Source: Klebsormidium nitens (Eukaryota > Streptophyta > Klebsormidiophyceae > Klebsormidiales > Klebsormidiaceae). Taken from it: a DNA stretch of 64,000 nt. The stretch is from assembly GCA_000708835.1 (NCBI GenBank), contig DF237126.1, forward strand, positions 50,369-114,368, written 5' to 3'. The notes beneath the pieces were generated by a model. The model was given only the letters and a program-made list of their open reading frames with translations, did not search any database and was not told where the DNA came from. A program made the translations under genes and the position numbers. This document shows, in pieces, positions 1 to 13,109 of this stretch (position 1 is its first letter; every line of letters begins with the position of its first letter).

Positions 1-449
1 AAGAGCAGCAGCTGCGACGGACTCGGGAGGCTAGGTTTATTAATATTATTCTTGACATTTAACTTTCGAGAAATTGGCCCTGAATCTTTCAGATACCGTT
101 ACCTAAGTTCGTCAGGACCGGCGATAATGTACGGGCTGCTCATGCCGGTTCTCGTTAGCAGTTCTGTCTGATAATGGATACAGTGTAAAAGTAGAAGGCC
201 CGTAAATGTTGTCACACTAGTTGTCACAATGATGGCGCCAGCACAGTTGCGCTACCTCGTAGGCTAGTCAGCTCATTGCCCAGCAAAGAAGGCTCAGTGG
301 TGCATTTCTCTGTGGTGCATTTCTTACGCCCCGCCTCTGCTCCTGCACGGACCTTCGAGAAGGCCGAAACAAGCAACATAGGGTGGCCCCTTTGCAGGCA
401 AGAGTGGCGATGACAATTGCCCAAGCTAGGCTCTAACCACCGGTCAAGT

Positions 450-2877
450 ATGGAGAGTGGGGTCGACCCCATGGGAGTCCTGCCTGCTGAGGCCTCCATT
501 GACTGGCAGCAGCTGGACAAGGCAAAGTTTCTGTGGCTGGGGACTGTGGCCTCGTCAGCATTCACAGCCCTGCTGCACCCTGTGTCCCTTGTGAAGACAC
601 GGCTGCAGGCGCAGCAGTCTGGGGTGTACCGAAACAGCGCACACGCCGTACGGAAGATCTTGCAAGCGGAAGGTCCAAAGGGGTTGTATAGGGTGAGAAG
701 TTCTCTCGCTACCTTGTTTCATTTGCAATGGTGGTGGTGGAAGGTTCCACGTTGTGAGGAATTGAGAGGGCGCCACTCTCAAATGCAGACCATTCAAGGC
801 AGTGCCTTCAAACTGACCATGAGCCAAAGATTTTGTGAGACTCCTTTTCCTTCCAAGGATCAGTGATGCATCGATGCAGCATCTGTCCAACTGATGGTAG
901 ATCAGAAGCCCAAAAAACTTCCAAATCTTGGAATTCAAACCATTGATGCGAAAGCACCAATATGAAACTGGTGCTTATGCTTGATTGTAATCAGGTGATG
1001 TCCTTGTGCGTTTCGTCACAGCTCATTGATCAATTGGTTATTCATCGTATCTCCCAAGACAACGACTGCGTATGCCCAATTTTGCTTCAGGGGCTGGGCA
1101 CAGTCCTGCTAGGCACGGTCCCTGCAGAGATTGTCTATGTTGGTCTTCTGGAGATCACAAAGAGCGGGACGAGACAGACTGCGGAGCAGGGCGGCTGGTC
1201 AGACGAGGCGGCTGCAGGGCTGGCCGACAGTTGCGGTGGGCTCGTGGCAGGGGTTGCCACGCAGGGGGTAACAGTTCCGGTCGAAGTGGTGAGGGCCCCC
1301 ACTGATTGCTGTCAGACTTGATTTATGGAAATTTGGACAGATTTCTCTCTCGCTCCCATAGGGAGACTTCTGTGGGTATTCTCAAAGAAGTGAAGTTGGA
1401 CTCAGGAACATGTCTTGAGCTTCCGGCTTACAGCTAGATCAGAAAGTAGAAAATGCATCAAATCCAGTCATGTGGCTCATTGTTGCCCATCCCTTTCCGA
1501 GCCTCAACTGTTTTCAACAATGACCATCACTTGGCAGGATGGTTGGGAGTTCTCGTCAAGATCTCCGCCAAGATCTCCCTTGGAAAGAGTTTGTCGAGGC
1601 ACACTTCTTGCCTCTGAGTGAAAAAGTCAGGCCATCTCCTTTGCAGGTTAGCCAGCGGTTGATGGTCCAGGGGGCCCACTCCTCTGCCTTTTCGAACCGG
1701 TACCAGGGAAGCGCCCTTGACATTACGAGAGCGATCATCCGCCAGGAAGGGTTGCGAGGCTTGTACCGGGGATACGGCCTCTCCGTGTTGGCAGACGCCC
1801 CCAGCAGCATGGTTTGGTGGCTTGCATACGGGGCGACGCAGCGAGCACTCTGGAGGTGAGCTTGCAGATCGCCAGACTGAGAACATCTCAATCTCTGGTC
1901 AAGTCTAGATCGGGTAAATCCTTCATTTCAGTGGTTCAAAAATGAGGTTCTGAGCACTTGTGTGCATGCCGAAAGGACAGGGGAAGTCCTAAGCGCACAG
2001 CTTGACATTCGCCGACATCATGAACTTCAGGCACTTACTCCTCGATAGCCCCCGCATCAGTGAGGCTGCTCTTCTGCGAGCCCCGCCACTGGACGAACGC
2101 ATTGTGCATTGGTGTTCTGCCCTCTCCACTTAATGGCTAAGAGGGCTATCGGGTCCTCGCCTTGCAGGGCGTTGGGTTATGGGTCAGGCCGGCGAGGGGA
2201 GCCCAGCCCGCAGGAGCTGATGGGAGTGCAGGCAGCGGCCGGCACTTTTGCAGGGGCCATTGCGGGGGTGGTCACGACGCCGCTGGACGTCATCAAAACC
2301 AGGCTGCAGGTCAGGCCGGTTGCCCCGTGGCTGCCTGTGCCGTTGCACGCTCTTGGCAACCAATTTGCAGATTCTGATGGAGTTTGCGCGCTCATGCCAA
2401 AGGCCGGAGTTTTAAGCCCTCATGTGAACACAAGTCTTTGTTGGGTAAAATGGTGCTTATATAGAGAAGAGGACGGACACGAGTCAACACTTCTTGCCCT
2501 CCAGCAGCTTCGTACCACAGTTTTGAAGGCAGATCGGTCCGGATTCTCAGGGTCGAGACGCCAAGGGAAAGCGTTCACGAGCTGGATCCGATGTTGCGGC
2601 TTTGTCGATGCATCTTTCGATTCCGTGCTTCCGTTTCTCCAGCTGTATTCCGTCGTCTCAGGTCCTCGACCAGTCCTCGGGGAAGCAGCCGACCATTGCG
2701 AGCACGTTCCGAAGCCTGCTGCAACAGGACGGCGCGAAAGGCCTGTTTCGAGGGGTGTTCCCGTACTCGGCCTACATGGCACTGTCGACGGGGGCCATCA
2801 TTGTTGGCTACGAGTACATAAGTGCGGATCACGTCCAACGCTTTGTTTCCGTTGCAGTTACGCTTTCTGGCTGTTAG
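450..2877 (+). CDS. Mitochondrial carrier, SLC25A44-like
   Basis: Five exons join in frame: 450-692, 1091-1288, 1647-1855, 2168-2309 and 2662-2877 (335 aa). Each mitochondrial-carrier repeat shows its P-x-[DES]-x-[VLI]-K/R signature: HPVSLVKTRLQ near residue 45, VPVEVVSQRLM near 145 and TPLDVIKTRLQ near 250. Repeat ends carry GLYRG-type motifs. The N-terminal W-x-x-LDK-x-KF segment and the VSQRLMVQG stretch match my memory of the SLC25A44 family and its plant homologues. In animals SLC25A44 imports branched-chain amino acids across the inner mitochondrial membrane; the substrate here is unproven. I chose the ATG at 450; a second in-frame ATG at 471 is also possible. All junctions are GT-AG and phase-consistent. 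Confidence 0.9.
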
Positions 2878-5022
2878 ACTTACTACTTCTCGTTTCCCTT
2901 CCCAATTGTGAATCCCAACGTTTGAAATGCCAGGCTAGGTCCTGAATGAACTTTAGTTCTGCAGGTCCTTCTCGATCTCGAATCCTTTTCTGGATTGTCC
3001 TCTGGCTTCAATTGACAAGCTGCGTACTTGCTGTGAAGAGGGCTGGGTCCAAATTCGCTTCTTTCCAATATGATGGAACCGGAACGGCTGTCATGCCCTT
3101 ACAGAAGCAGTCTATTGATTTGCTCCAGTCGTCCGTCCTCATAGCAATCAGCCCCTTCTCGTTGCAAGGGCGCAACCAGTCATACTTACAAAGGCTCGCT
3201 ACCTTGTCGGCAAACTAATCTTTACAACCGAGTTTTGACGATCTTTAGTACGAGTTGTCGCCAGGAGACTCCAGCCCTGGACATGGGTAGATTATAATGA
3301 CACGAGTTGCGTTGTAAAGTTCAGTGTTTTGTGAGACCGCGCTTCACCTTTTTGCCCTTAATCAGATTCTGACCACGTCAACCTTCTTTCGCTCTGACCA
3401 CGTCGACCAACTCCCGTCAACTTTTACTACCTGCAGAACGGACGTGTGTGAAAAGCGACTTGCCGGACCGAGTTTCTAGGATTGATGACAGCGAACCTAG
3501 TCAAATCGAAGAAGATAGTCGTATTGATATTTCCCCGAAGGCTGGAACGTCAAAACATTCTAGATAGGTACAATTGTCCTTGGACTGAGTCTGCAGCAAA
3601 TAGATTGTTCTGGCAGCAAGGCGTAGGTATCTTGACAAAGTAATAGGATATCGCACGAGCCGCACGCCAACAGGAGTTGTGTACAGGTGAGGCGCCTTCG
3701 ATTGGTGGCCACATGTTCCCAAGAAGAGATGACTGCGCTATTTCTGATGCGAACCGGAATGGCAATTTGTATGACCAAGTGTCACGAGGCGAGCAGGCTT
3801 GCTCATGGGATCCTTTCAAGCCGCAATCGACTCGGATAGTGCAACCTAGGCGCCACTGAACAGCTCTAGCCATATATAGCGCGCAAGACTGAACCACTAG
3901 CTGCATCATCCTTGAGTCATAGCATGTGAATCCTGGAGTCCGTGATCTCACATGATCTCGTTGACTGCACGCAGTGCCGCTTGGTAATTTAAGCGCGGGG
4001 CTAGCAGTCGTGTGTGCACCGTTGTGCATTTCGCATTCTGTACCGTGCTCGCGCGGCTCCTGCGGCCCGCACTGAAAGCATGTGTGTACTTCATGAATGC
4101 GCGCACCACCCGCAGGAATTCTATGCACTTGACACTCAGTGGCCGCCCATGCATATTCAATCTCTTAAACTAACTCAACGGCGCGGCTGGGCTGCCCGCC
4201 GCACCGCGCGAAAAAACATCTCGAATTAGGGCCGGCCGCGGCGGCTGAAGCATGGATTGCGTTTCGGCATATATATGATCGCGTTGCGATGTAATGCATG
4301 ATCGACGGATCGGTTGCTGTTCGGCCGCAGTTCAATGCATGCACTAAGGTTCAGTGCGCTTCGAAATGGAAATTGATTTGAAAAGTTCCGAGGTTCCATG
4401 CCAAAGCAGCACTTCGCGCGCGTCCATGCCATGGCCATGCATACATAGGACGGACCGTCATGCATGGACCGGGCCCGACATGGGAAGGACCTCGACCATA
4501 TCCTACAAACTCAGACGCGTCCAAGGATAGACTGCATGCTTTCAATTAAACAGGCTTAAGTCACTTGAATCACTACGCGTGCAACATCGTGACTGTAATT
4601 GCGGCGCCTCGAGATGCACGATTTTTGTGTCACTCTTTGGGCCGCAGTAGATCTGACTAATGCAAACACGTATGGTTGCACGGCCGGGACGGGCCGTGTT
4701 GCTCATGCAGAAGGATCGATTGTGTCCAATCAGCATTCGTTTGTTGCAACCTTATAATGGAACAAAATTGACTCGCGACGTGTCTGCAGTATTCTTTATT
4801 TTCGGCGACTACGTGACAGTTCCAGCTGTATTGAAAGCACTCGTGCGCTATCATTTGCTATGAGTACTCCATAAGCTTGAGCTTGAACAGAGCAAAAGCC
4901 ACGCAGATCTGCAAGTAAAGCGTAACAAGGATGCATTGCGTGGTCCCATTTGGATGAGCAGCTGGAGGCCTTCGAAGAACGTCCAAGGTGTCGTCACAAT
5001 CAAACGAAAACGTCGACAGAAG
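2878..5022. other. Intergenic stretch, no supported gene
   Basis: Open frames here are short, show no family motif and are not flanked by convincing splice sites. From about 3.7 to 4.7 kb the sequence becomes rich in CATGCA/TGCATG words, a texture that recurs in other gene-free stretches of the window. It lies between the 3' ends of the carrier (+) and TMEM107 (-), a convergent arrangement. Confidence 0.6.
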
Positions 5023-7090
5023 TTACACAAAAAAAGTTGACATGCGCACATTGCGAAAACCACGTTTTCCCCAAAACAAGCGTGCAGCTTCTTTCGGAAT
5101 CAAAAGAACGAGATGTCCGATAAAAGTGCTCCACTGCCCAAGGTCTACAAGGAGAGAATCGATCATGGCCCCGTCATAAAAGACTTTCGGAAACTGTATG
5201 GGTAACACGTCCGATTTTTGCTAGCCTTTGAGATACGGGAGGGATCAACCATTTTGAACCGCTATCTCAAAGAACTGGCCATGAGAAAGCTCTTGTCAAG
5301 CACAACTTACGTGCACATCAGGAAACGACGTCGTTTGCCCTACCGAAAAAGAATCTACACTCATTGCTTCAACGAGAGGTTTGTCAGGAAACCGAATGGT
5401 AGGCGACGGTGCGGTCTCGGAAGTCGTGCAATCTCACCTCCACCAGAGTGGGCAGAATGTTACAAAACACCACGATGTAGACGAACCAGGCAAGTTCCCA
5501 ATGCTGCAGTCAAATATAGAACGCCGGTCATCGACACGAATACGGTCTTTAATATGCCCTGTCAAGTCTCCAGCTTTGGCGAAGTGAGAAGAGAAGAAAC
5601 CTAGCGTTCGTATCAAACCCTGCTTTCATTGGTGAAGCATGCACGCGTCGATCTCAATCCTCTGCAGGAACGGAACTAGTGGATCTGGAGAATCTTTCTG
5701 GGGATGTCTAGGATCCTCCGTCCAACACCGGTTCAAGTGCTTTGCAACTTGCCCGAGCTTTTCTGTCTCACCTGGGAAACGAAGAACGATAGCAGGACCG
5801 CACCTACGAAGTGTAGCCAGATATCTGGGGCGCTGGACTTGTCAAGGAACCACAAGGAAAGGAAGAAAAAAGCAGGGACTTGCAGACTTTTATCGGTCTC
5901 TCCAAATTAGCACAATGCTGACTTATTTTTGCCAGCCAATCGAACTTACGCCGTTGTTGCTAGATCGAGCGAGCGTTCAAGTTGATGAGGAACATTGCAA
6001 GGGACAGCGATGTGGAACGGCTAAAGGATACAGAGGCCGTTGACCTTGGGCAGGAAGAGAGAGACTCCGGAGAAGGTCCCCAGGAACTCGGCCACAAAGC
6101 ACACCATGGAGATGGCCGACAGAGCCAACAGCCTGCAAGCAGAGTAGTGTGCATACTCGACTTCTTCCTTCAGATTTTGGAAGGATCACACAATTCGTGA
6201 CATGAACCTCTGTTGCCTTGAAAAATTCATGGAGAGGTCTTGTGAGCCCACAGCAGTTAATTGCAAGAAACGTGACGTTGTATGGAAAGCTTGCTTCAAA
6301 GAAAGAGTTTTGGGTCTGTGTGATCACCAAAGCTGTCTACAGGGGCAACAGACCCTGCTGCAACGGGTCAAGCGAAAGACGAAAATGTCTTTCAGCCAGA
6401 CTTTGCTCGCTGTCAGCTCACTTAACCTATTGGACCTTTTAAAGTCTCCACTGTGTGTGGCAGAGAAGATCAGCGGTATGTCCGGGTTAAAAGTGAACGA
6501 ACTGTTTAAACCCAGACTCACTCTGTTCGATGCCTTTGCACTTGAGGCTCTGTTGCATTGATATCCAGAGCACGCAACACTATGTTGTCCTGCAGGCCAA
6601 GCAAAACGTTTGTGTTATAGCTGGCCAGATGCTCTTCGAACCACTTGGCCAATGGCAGCTACCACTAACCATTTTCATTTATTACCATTTTCATTTCTTA
6701 CAGTGCTGAATTTGGAAATTGAATGATGGTTGGAAAGTTGCATCATCGATAAATGCTGCAGAGTTCAGTCAAGAAGAGAAAGCCGCCAACCAGCCAAGAT
6801 TGAAACCAACTGTTGGTTATACCGCAACGTTGAAAGCTGACAAAAGCTAGACTCTCAAGCACAGCTAAAACTCAAAAGTATTGAGAGGATGTTTGTGAGA
6901 ACAGTGCAAGCCCCATACTTCATGAAATGCTGATAAGTATCTACTTGCAAAGAGATGAGAAACACACGCAATTACCAACATCTTGCTCCTACAAAAGATT
7001 TCTTACCACGTCATAAAAGATCGTCAAGCTGCAGACAAGGTGCGCTGCTGTAGTCAGGAATCGAGCTGGCAACGTAATCTCCTCCACCAT
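5023..7090 (-). CDS. TMEM107: TMEM107-like ciliary transition-zone membrane protein
   Basis: Five exons join in phase 0 throughout on the minus strand: 7007-7090, 6045-6167, 5772-5837, 5438-5503 and 5023-5133 (149 aa; human TMEM107 is about 140). Similarity to my memory of the family covers almost the whole length. It includes LPARFLTTAAHLV at the N-terminus, VAEFLGTFSGVSLF in the second membrane segment, GAVLLSFFVSQHWEL in the third, and a fourth segment with YIVVFCNILPTLVE. Four membrane helices are predicted by eye. TMEM107 is a component of the MKS module at the transition zone of cilia. It is expected to be absent from flowering plants, so it implies flagellate cells. The last exon (WSTFIGHLVLL, then basic residues) is the least certain, and a short exon between the first two cannot be excluded. 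Confidence 0.82.
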
Positions 7091-8261
7091 GGTTGCTGGC
7101 TTGAAGTATCTGACAAAAGTGATGTACCAGGGCAGAAGCAGGGGGGTAAGGCAGATTGAGGTCAAGCCCAACCAGGAGCCCATATCAGGGTCCGCAGTTC
7201 CGCCACTGTCGACCAAGGTTAGCTCATTGCTTTGGTATAATTTGGCCAGCTTGCTTTCTATCAGTAAAGCAGTTGCGCAGGTTTTGAGTTGGCTGAAACT
7301 TCCAAGCTCTTTTTGTTTACGAGCCGTTGGTCGTGAGCTGCTGGCTGCATGAAGTACTGCTGCAATTCAAGTTTAGACAGATTGCAATCATGTCTATCAA
7401 GGGCCCCAACTGAGAGCTTGTAGCACCAGAAACACACGGGAATAGCAGCTTGCCAATCTGCAAAGTTATTCTCAGCTAGTTTGCTGATGCTGCAGCTAGA
7501 GCTTCTGCAATTGTCCGAGACCACAGCTTGGCACGTGCCCTTGTTATGTACCTAGTAGGCACAAAGCTTGCCCCTCATCGATGTGGCCAAAGGGGGCGCC
7601 AGGGCTCCCAAATGATGAGCTAGCACAGCTCTGAACATGAAGCGATCCGCCACAAAACTTAAGGGATTCATCAGCACCTCAGGCTCTGATCTTCACTGAT
7701 TAGAGTCGGACCCCAGTCGGACTCTAGGTATCTAGAGCGCAGGCTGCGCAGCACAGTCGGTTATACCGCCATGAACAAAGTTTTGCGCGCGCTCCAACTG
7801 AATATTGCCGGATTGGCTCCACCGGCAACAGGCGGCTCCTTCGCATCTTTGGCACCGGGCAACTTGCCCATGGTCTACCGAAGAATGAAATCAAATGCCA
7901 GTGTCAAAGAAACAGGGTCGGAAACCGGCGAGCAAGACGGGACGCCTCGGCAGGCTCGTGGCTTGCGTAACATTTTGTTGAGTGGCCAGCTTTTCGTTGC
8001 TCTCTGCACGCCCTCAGGCTCCTGCATGCGTCCCTCATGCGCGCCAATGCCAATGGCAATGCAGACGGTGTGTGAGGAGAGCGCTCGCCGCTGGTGTCCT
8101 GTTTGCCAATGCTGTGATGTTAGCCAAATGCGGTCTGCCACTGGTAGTGGGTAGTATTCTCCGAATCCCGAGAATGTAGGCGGGACGGTTGTATCTCCGC
8201 TGCTGCAAGCTCTCATGTAAAGCTGCTTTCACGCGTACTGGTAGGAGGGGCCCAAGACCAG
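7091..8261. other. Intergenic region upstream of CtpA and TMEM107
   Basis: This is a divergent promoter region between TMEM107 (-) and CtpA (+). An ATG-initiated frame at 7771-8154 could be a 5' exon or upstream ORF of CtpA. It has no recognisable domain, and CtpA has a complete open N-terminus without it. No other feature is supported. Confidence 0.5.
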
Positions 8262-11200
8262 ATGGCTCTCAGCGGATCTCTCTGCAGCCTGAGACCAGGC
8301 TTGAGAACGCCTAATTATGGGTCAATCACAGGCAACAGGTGGGGGGAGTCAATGCAGACAAAGAGCTCTCCATATCCTAGAAGAAAAGCAGCTTGCAACA
8401 ATGTCTGCAATCACATTGGCAGCTTCTGTGGCACTCGTTTGGTGTGGCACGGCACATGCAAGCTGGAAACTACACGGAAGGGATGTCTTCATGCGACCTT
8501 TTCTGCGCTCTCCAAATCAGCCTCTGCCAAGGCTTGCATGTTAAAAAGAGGTACGGAGGGCCCTTCAGTAGGTGGTGGTTGTGCCCAGATAGAAGACGGC
8601 GCTCCCAAGCTGCTCAGCAAAACATACAGCATTGCTTCAAGCAGGATTGTCTCCAGTTTAGTGACAGGCGCCGTCGCCGCTGGGCTGGTGCTTTCTGCAA
8701 GCAGCGGGGACGTTGCGCTCGCCGAGCTGAGCCATGCAACCGAACAGCAGCGTTTGGAACTGATTCACAATGTAGCGTTCAACGCCACCAGTCTTCCTGA
8801 AGCTGCAAACAGCAGTGATCCGGAGCCCGTGTTGTCAACTGCCTCGCTGACCGCCCCGGAGCTCTCACCGACATCAGTGAGCAGTGAGACTGCGGCGAGT
8901 GGAGGTCAGGGCTCCTACAATGAGATGGTGTACGGGCGGTTGAGCGAGTTGCACAATGACGAGGAAGCCCATCGTGCAATGTTCACAGATGACGCCTGGG
9001 AAGGAATGAACATTGTACGAGAGTACGGGCGGTTGATTGAGACCAAGGAGGAGGAGGAGAATGCGTGCGCCGAGTGCTTGCAGAACCGAAAGCTGGTCGA
9101 GCGGGCCTGGCAGGTTGTGTCGAATGAGTTCTACGATCCGGTGCGCGGTTTCTCGCAGGTGAGGGGATGGGAGCTAGCCTGCATGGAAAGGGGAATAGAC
9201 AGCAAATTGTGTACGTTTTGGAATTGAGGCCACTCTAGTTCCTGTTCCCAAATGAGCAGTGGCTGTCAGCGTCTTCAGAGCCAGTATCTGAAAGATGGGC
9301 CACTGCTTCGATGGCGACATTGGTTGTGGTGTACAATGAGGGGTCACATTGATCCTGTGTCCGGCAAACAGAAACTCCTGCTTAGTAATCTTCGTGCTGG
9401 CGACAAAAGACTTTCCTTTCACTCCGATCGACTACCTTGCTACTATAGATTTAGGTTGGGGACCCACATAGGTCCTAAGAACATCAAGTCCTGGATGACA
9501 TGAATACGGAGTTTCATCCCCCCTCGGAGGGAAGCACCTTCTCCCATACATACTGCCAGTGGTAGACAATTCAAGCCCAAATACACAGGCTCTCTCTTCA
9601 TCAACCGTGTCTAATCTTGCAGGCCAAGTGGGCCCAAGCACTGTACACCAGCATGGCAAAAGCGGGGGGCTTGCTGCGCACCAAAGCGCAAACGTACGCC
9701 GTCCTGACCGACATGGTGGCGTCCTTGGGGGACCGCTACAGTGCATTTCTACCCCCCTCTTTGTACCGGCTGGCCATCCGGCACCCAAACCCCTCAGAGG
9801 TGCGATACCTCGCGGCGCAGTACACAGGGATTGGCATCGAGGTGAGACTGAAACTTTTGGTGAAGCTTCAACCAACTTGGTTTTGAAGGCTAAGTTACTA
9901 TCCCATCGGTCAAATTCCGGAGCGCCTACTTTGAGACAAGCTCGACTCAGCTCTCCCGTGCTTTTTGCCAGATGGATTCAGAAGGCGGTTGCACTTGCAA
10001 AAGTGGACGGAACGCTATATATACATACTGGTGGCATCGAAAACTTCCTCGTCCTTCCATTGTTGACAATTGTGTGGCCAATTCTTGCAGCATCGCGGGG
10101 GGGTTGTATCAAGCTTCATTCCATACGCATGAGCCACGCCGATTAATCCGGATCGTTTTGTTCTATCCACAAAAGTTGGGCGAACTTTACCACCAAATTC
10201 GCAACTACCAGACCGCGCAACGGGTTTCGAACTTAGCTCAGGTGGCCCAAATTCCGTATCGCATGCAATCCCTGAAAGCAAAGCCGGTTTGATTTTAACG
10301 GCTGACAGTAGAGTTGTGTATCTGCAGTTGGGCCCTGTGTCTCCCTTGGGGGGATTCACTATCGTGGCCCCGTTTGCCAGTTCGCCGGCGGAGGAAGCGG
10401 GCATTCGGCCGGGGGAGAGCCTGGTGGCCATTGATGGCCTCCCCTGCGAGCAGCTCACGAGAGACGAGGCCGCCACTCTCATGCGGGGGCCTGTGGGGTC
10501 ACCGGTACGTGTGCTGGGCTTTTGCAACGTCATCGCTGGAGCTCTCGTGCAGAACCCGTCGACCAATCTGAGTGCCCCGAGATACAACATTCATTATCCT
10601 CGATTGGTGTCCTCTATCTCGATGCATTTGACTCAAAACTGCTCAACCTGCCCGTTTATGACAGTGTTTCGGATCCTGTTTGTCGTCAGCAGACTCCCTC
10701 ATATATTTCTTGCACAAGAACCCTGCAAACCGAGCTCTGCAAACGGGTCCCGTCCTTCCTACCCCGTTCACAAACATTCTTCCAATCCGAAGAGCGCTTC
10801 GAGGAGTCACTTCCTCCTCAGAGGTCAGAAAAGGTTGGGAAGAGCTTCACGAAGTCACTTCCATTTCAGGGGTCAAAAGCCAGAAGTTCGTCCTTTCCCA
10901 CACGCTATTTTGAAGATCAAGCGTTCAATTTCACCACCATGGGAGCGCGACTGCTGCCGTACAGTAGCCAGCAACCTTGGCTTCCGACGCCCTTCGACGG
11001 ACACTTCACCCACCCATGTCCACAGGTACAACTAGACGTGGTCAGTCTCGCGGGGCAGGAGCGCCAGGTGACGATCGAGCGGCGAACGCTTCCGCGGCCG
11101 CCAATGAAGCACTTCAACGTCAGCGGGCCGGGCGGGCAGCTCTTCTCGTACATTCGGTTACACTACTTTTCTTCAGACGGAACGCGGATGGTGCAGGCCG

Positions 11201-13109
11201 CCATAAAAGAAGGGGAGGCGCTCGGCGTTGATGGATACAGTGAGTCGCACAGCGGACTATTTCTCGTTCGTTCCTTATCATCGGCTAATATTTTCAGAGT
11301 CCATCGTGAGGTCAGTAAGTGAGTTGGCAAGTGACCAAACATTCTGGCGGTGGCTCCTTCATATTCTATTCAGGAAAGCGCGAAGACCCGTTCTAAATAG
11401 GTCCCCGCAAACTACGACCGTGCATTTTATTTCTCGTACCTGCCTTCGTAAGCAAAGTCTCTCAGCTGGGAAGATCTGCGAACCTTTCACAGGAGGTTCG
11501 CTTAAGCACCCAACTGTTCCGTGCAATTTCTGCCCATGCCATGTTGCATTTTGGGCGACCTGCCCGCCTAAACCCTGCACTTTCGCCCTCGCCCTAGTTC
11601 TCGACCTGCGGAACAACCCGGGGGGCGTATTTGAGGAAGCCGTGGCGTGCGCTGCGCTGTGGCTGGACTGCGGCAGCTGCCAGGTCGTCACCACCGTCAA
11701 CACCAACGCGGGGGATGACGTCATCTACCAGGCGGACAACCTGAGCAAGAACGTCTTCCCCGCCCACCCGGGGAACCTCACCCGGGCACCCCTCGTCGTG
11801 CTGGCCAACCGGGGCAGCGCCAGTGCGAGCGAGGTCAGCGCACTCCTTTCACTCGCTTTCTGGCGAAAAGTCGGACCTTTTGCTGGGGAAAAAAGTCCAA
11901 CGTTTTTGCAGATGGGCTGTTGCGCCTGGCTCCTCGTTCCTTGTCGCAACCTCGTCAGGCGAGCCAAAGAGATCTACAAGTGGCGTTTTTTGTTTTTTGC
12001 ACTATCTCAGAGAACACGCAGGCAGCGGAGTGTTCCAAGGGGATGCGGCCTATCTTTTTCGAGCTCTGCAGGACTGTAAGATCACGCCAGAGCCTTCACA
12101 TCGTCCAGGTTTCGTAGTCGAAGCCTCCTTGGGCCAGACGCCGAGGCTCCGGTTGAACGGAGCACACGAAACTGCAGTGTTCGACAAACCGCTTGATTCG
12201 CTGTCTGAACCGGCAACAGATTCTGGAGCCGCAGTCTGCAACCTAGGATTTCCTAACCCTGCAGAGAGTCTTGAATCTTCACAGAACCCGCTCGTATCGC
12301 TGTTCTCTTGGCCAACCCCGAGACCATGGCGTCTTAGGTTTAAGCTGACGCGCAGGTTCTGGCTGGCGCACTGCGCGACAACAGCCGCGCGGTGTATGTC
12401 GGGGAGCGTTCTTTCGGGAAGGGCGTCATTCAGTACTACTTCCCTATGACCGACGGCTCGGGCCTCAAGCTCACCGTCGCCAAGTACCTCACGCCCGCCA
12501 AGTACGACATCGCCGCCAGGTCAGCACCCGCGCGCATTCCAAAAGATTCAGGACCCCTTGAAAATCTATCAGGACCCCTTGAAAATCTATCAGGACCCCT
12601 TGAAAATCTAGTAGACGACTCTTAGGAGCGCACCTGGTCTGAAAACAGGGTACTCGACCATCCTAGGAGCGTAAGAAGACCAGGAGATGTTTCAGTGTGG
12701 CAGGGAGAGCTCAAGCGGGGAGGACTCCAACCCACCTCGTTGAGAGTGAGGTGTGCAGTCAGCAAGTTGGCCCAACCTCGCATCTATCCTCCACGGCTCT
12801 TTCCCGCTGCGAAAGGTTGGAATGGCGATAGATTCACGCTATCAGTGAGCACTTTCGGCGGAAACAATCTACGATTCTCGCGTGACGTCACTTGCTGGTG
12901 CCCTGACTTGCAGCGGGGGCCTTGTCCCGGACCTGGAGTGCCACGACTACCCCCACGGCCGGGCCACCGACGACTGCATTCAGCTAGCCATGCGGGTCAT
13001 GTCAAAAACTTCAGAGGAGCGGCGCACGTTGCTGCGGCCCACGCCCGACTCGAGAACGATACCGTATGCTGCGGCTGGGGTCGGTGGAGCCGGGTCGTAT
13101 TCAATGTAG
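8262..13109 (+). CDS. CtpA: Chloroplast C-terminal processing peptidase (D1 processing type, S41)
   Basis: Seven exons join in frame: 8262-9158, 9623-9841, 10328-10504, 11026-11239, 11598-11833, 12356-12519 and 12914-13109 (700 aa). The N-terminus is long and Ser/Arg-rich, followed by a hydrophobic stretch ending in DVALA-E, which reads as a bipartite transit peptide for the thylakoid lumen. Then come the N-terminal domain (VLTDMVASLGDRYSAFL), a PDZ domain (SPAEEAGIRPGESLVAIDG) and the S41 protease domain (ILDLRNNPGG). The dyad is Ser578 in RGSASASE and Lys603 in GERSFGKGVIQ. Their 25-residue spacing equals that of the algal D1 protease as I recall it. The family trims the C-terminus of the photosystem II D1 precursor. 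Plants have several paralogues and I cannot say which this is. The start is the ATG at 8262. Confidence 0.93.
12549..12611 (+). repeat. Tandem repeat, 21 bp x 3, in CtpA intron 6
   Basis: Three head-to-tail copies of a 21-base unit beginning CAGGACCCCTTG occupy 12549-12569, 12570-12590 and 12591-12611, differing only at the last base. The unit length is a multiple of three. If the intron were retained the frame would stay open through all three copies (repeating SGPLENL) and stop just downstream, near 12623. Confidence 0.95.

Noticed and set aside
7771-8154. ATG frame upstream of CtpA that could be a transit-peptide exon
   Set aside because: CtpA already has a complete N-terminus from 8262, and I found no donor and acceptor pair joining the two in phase.
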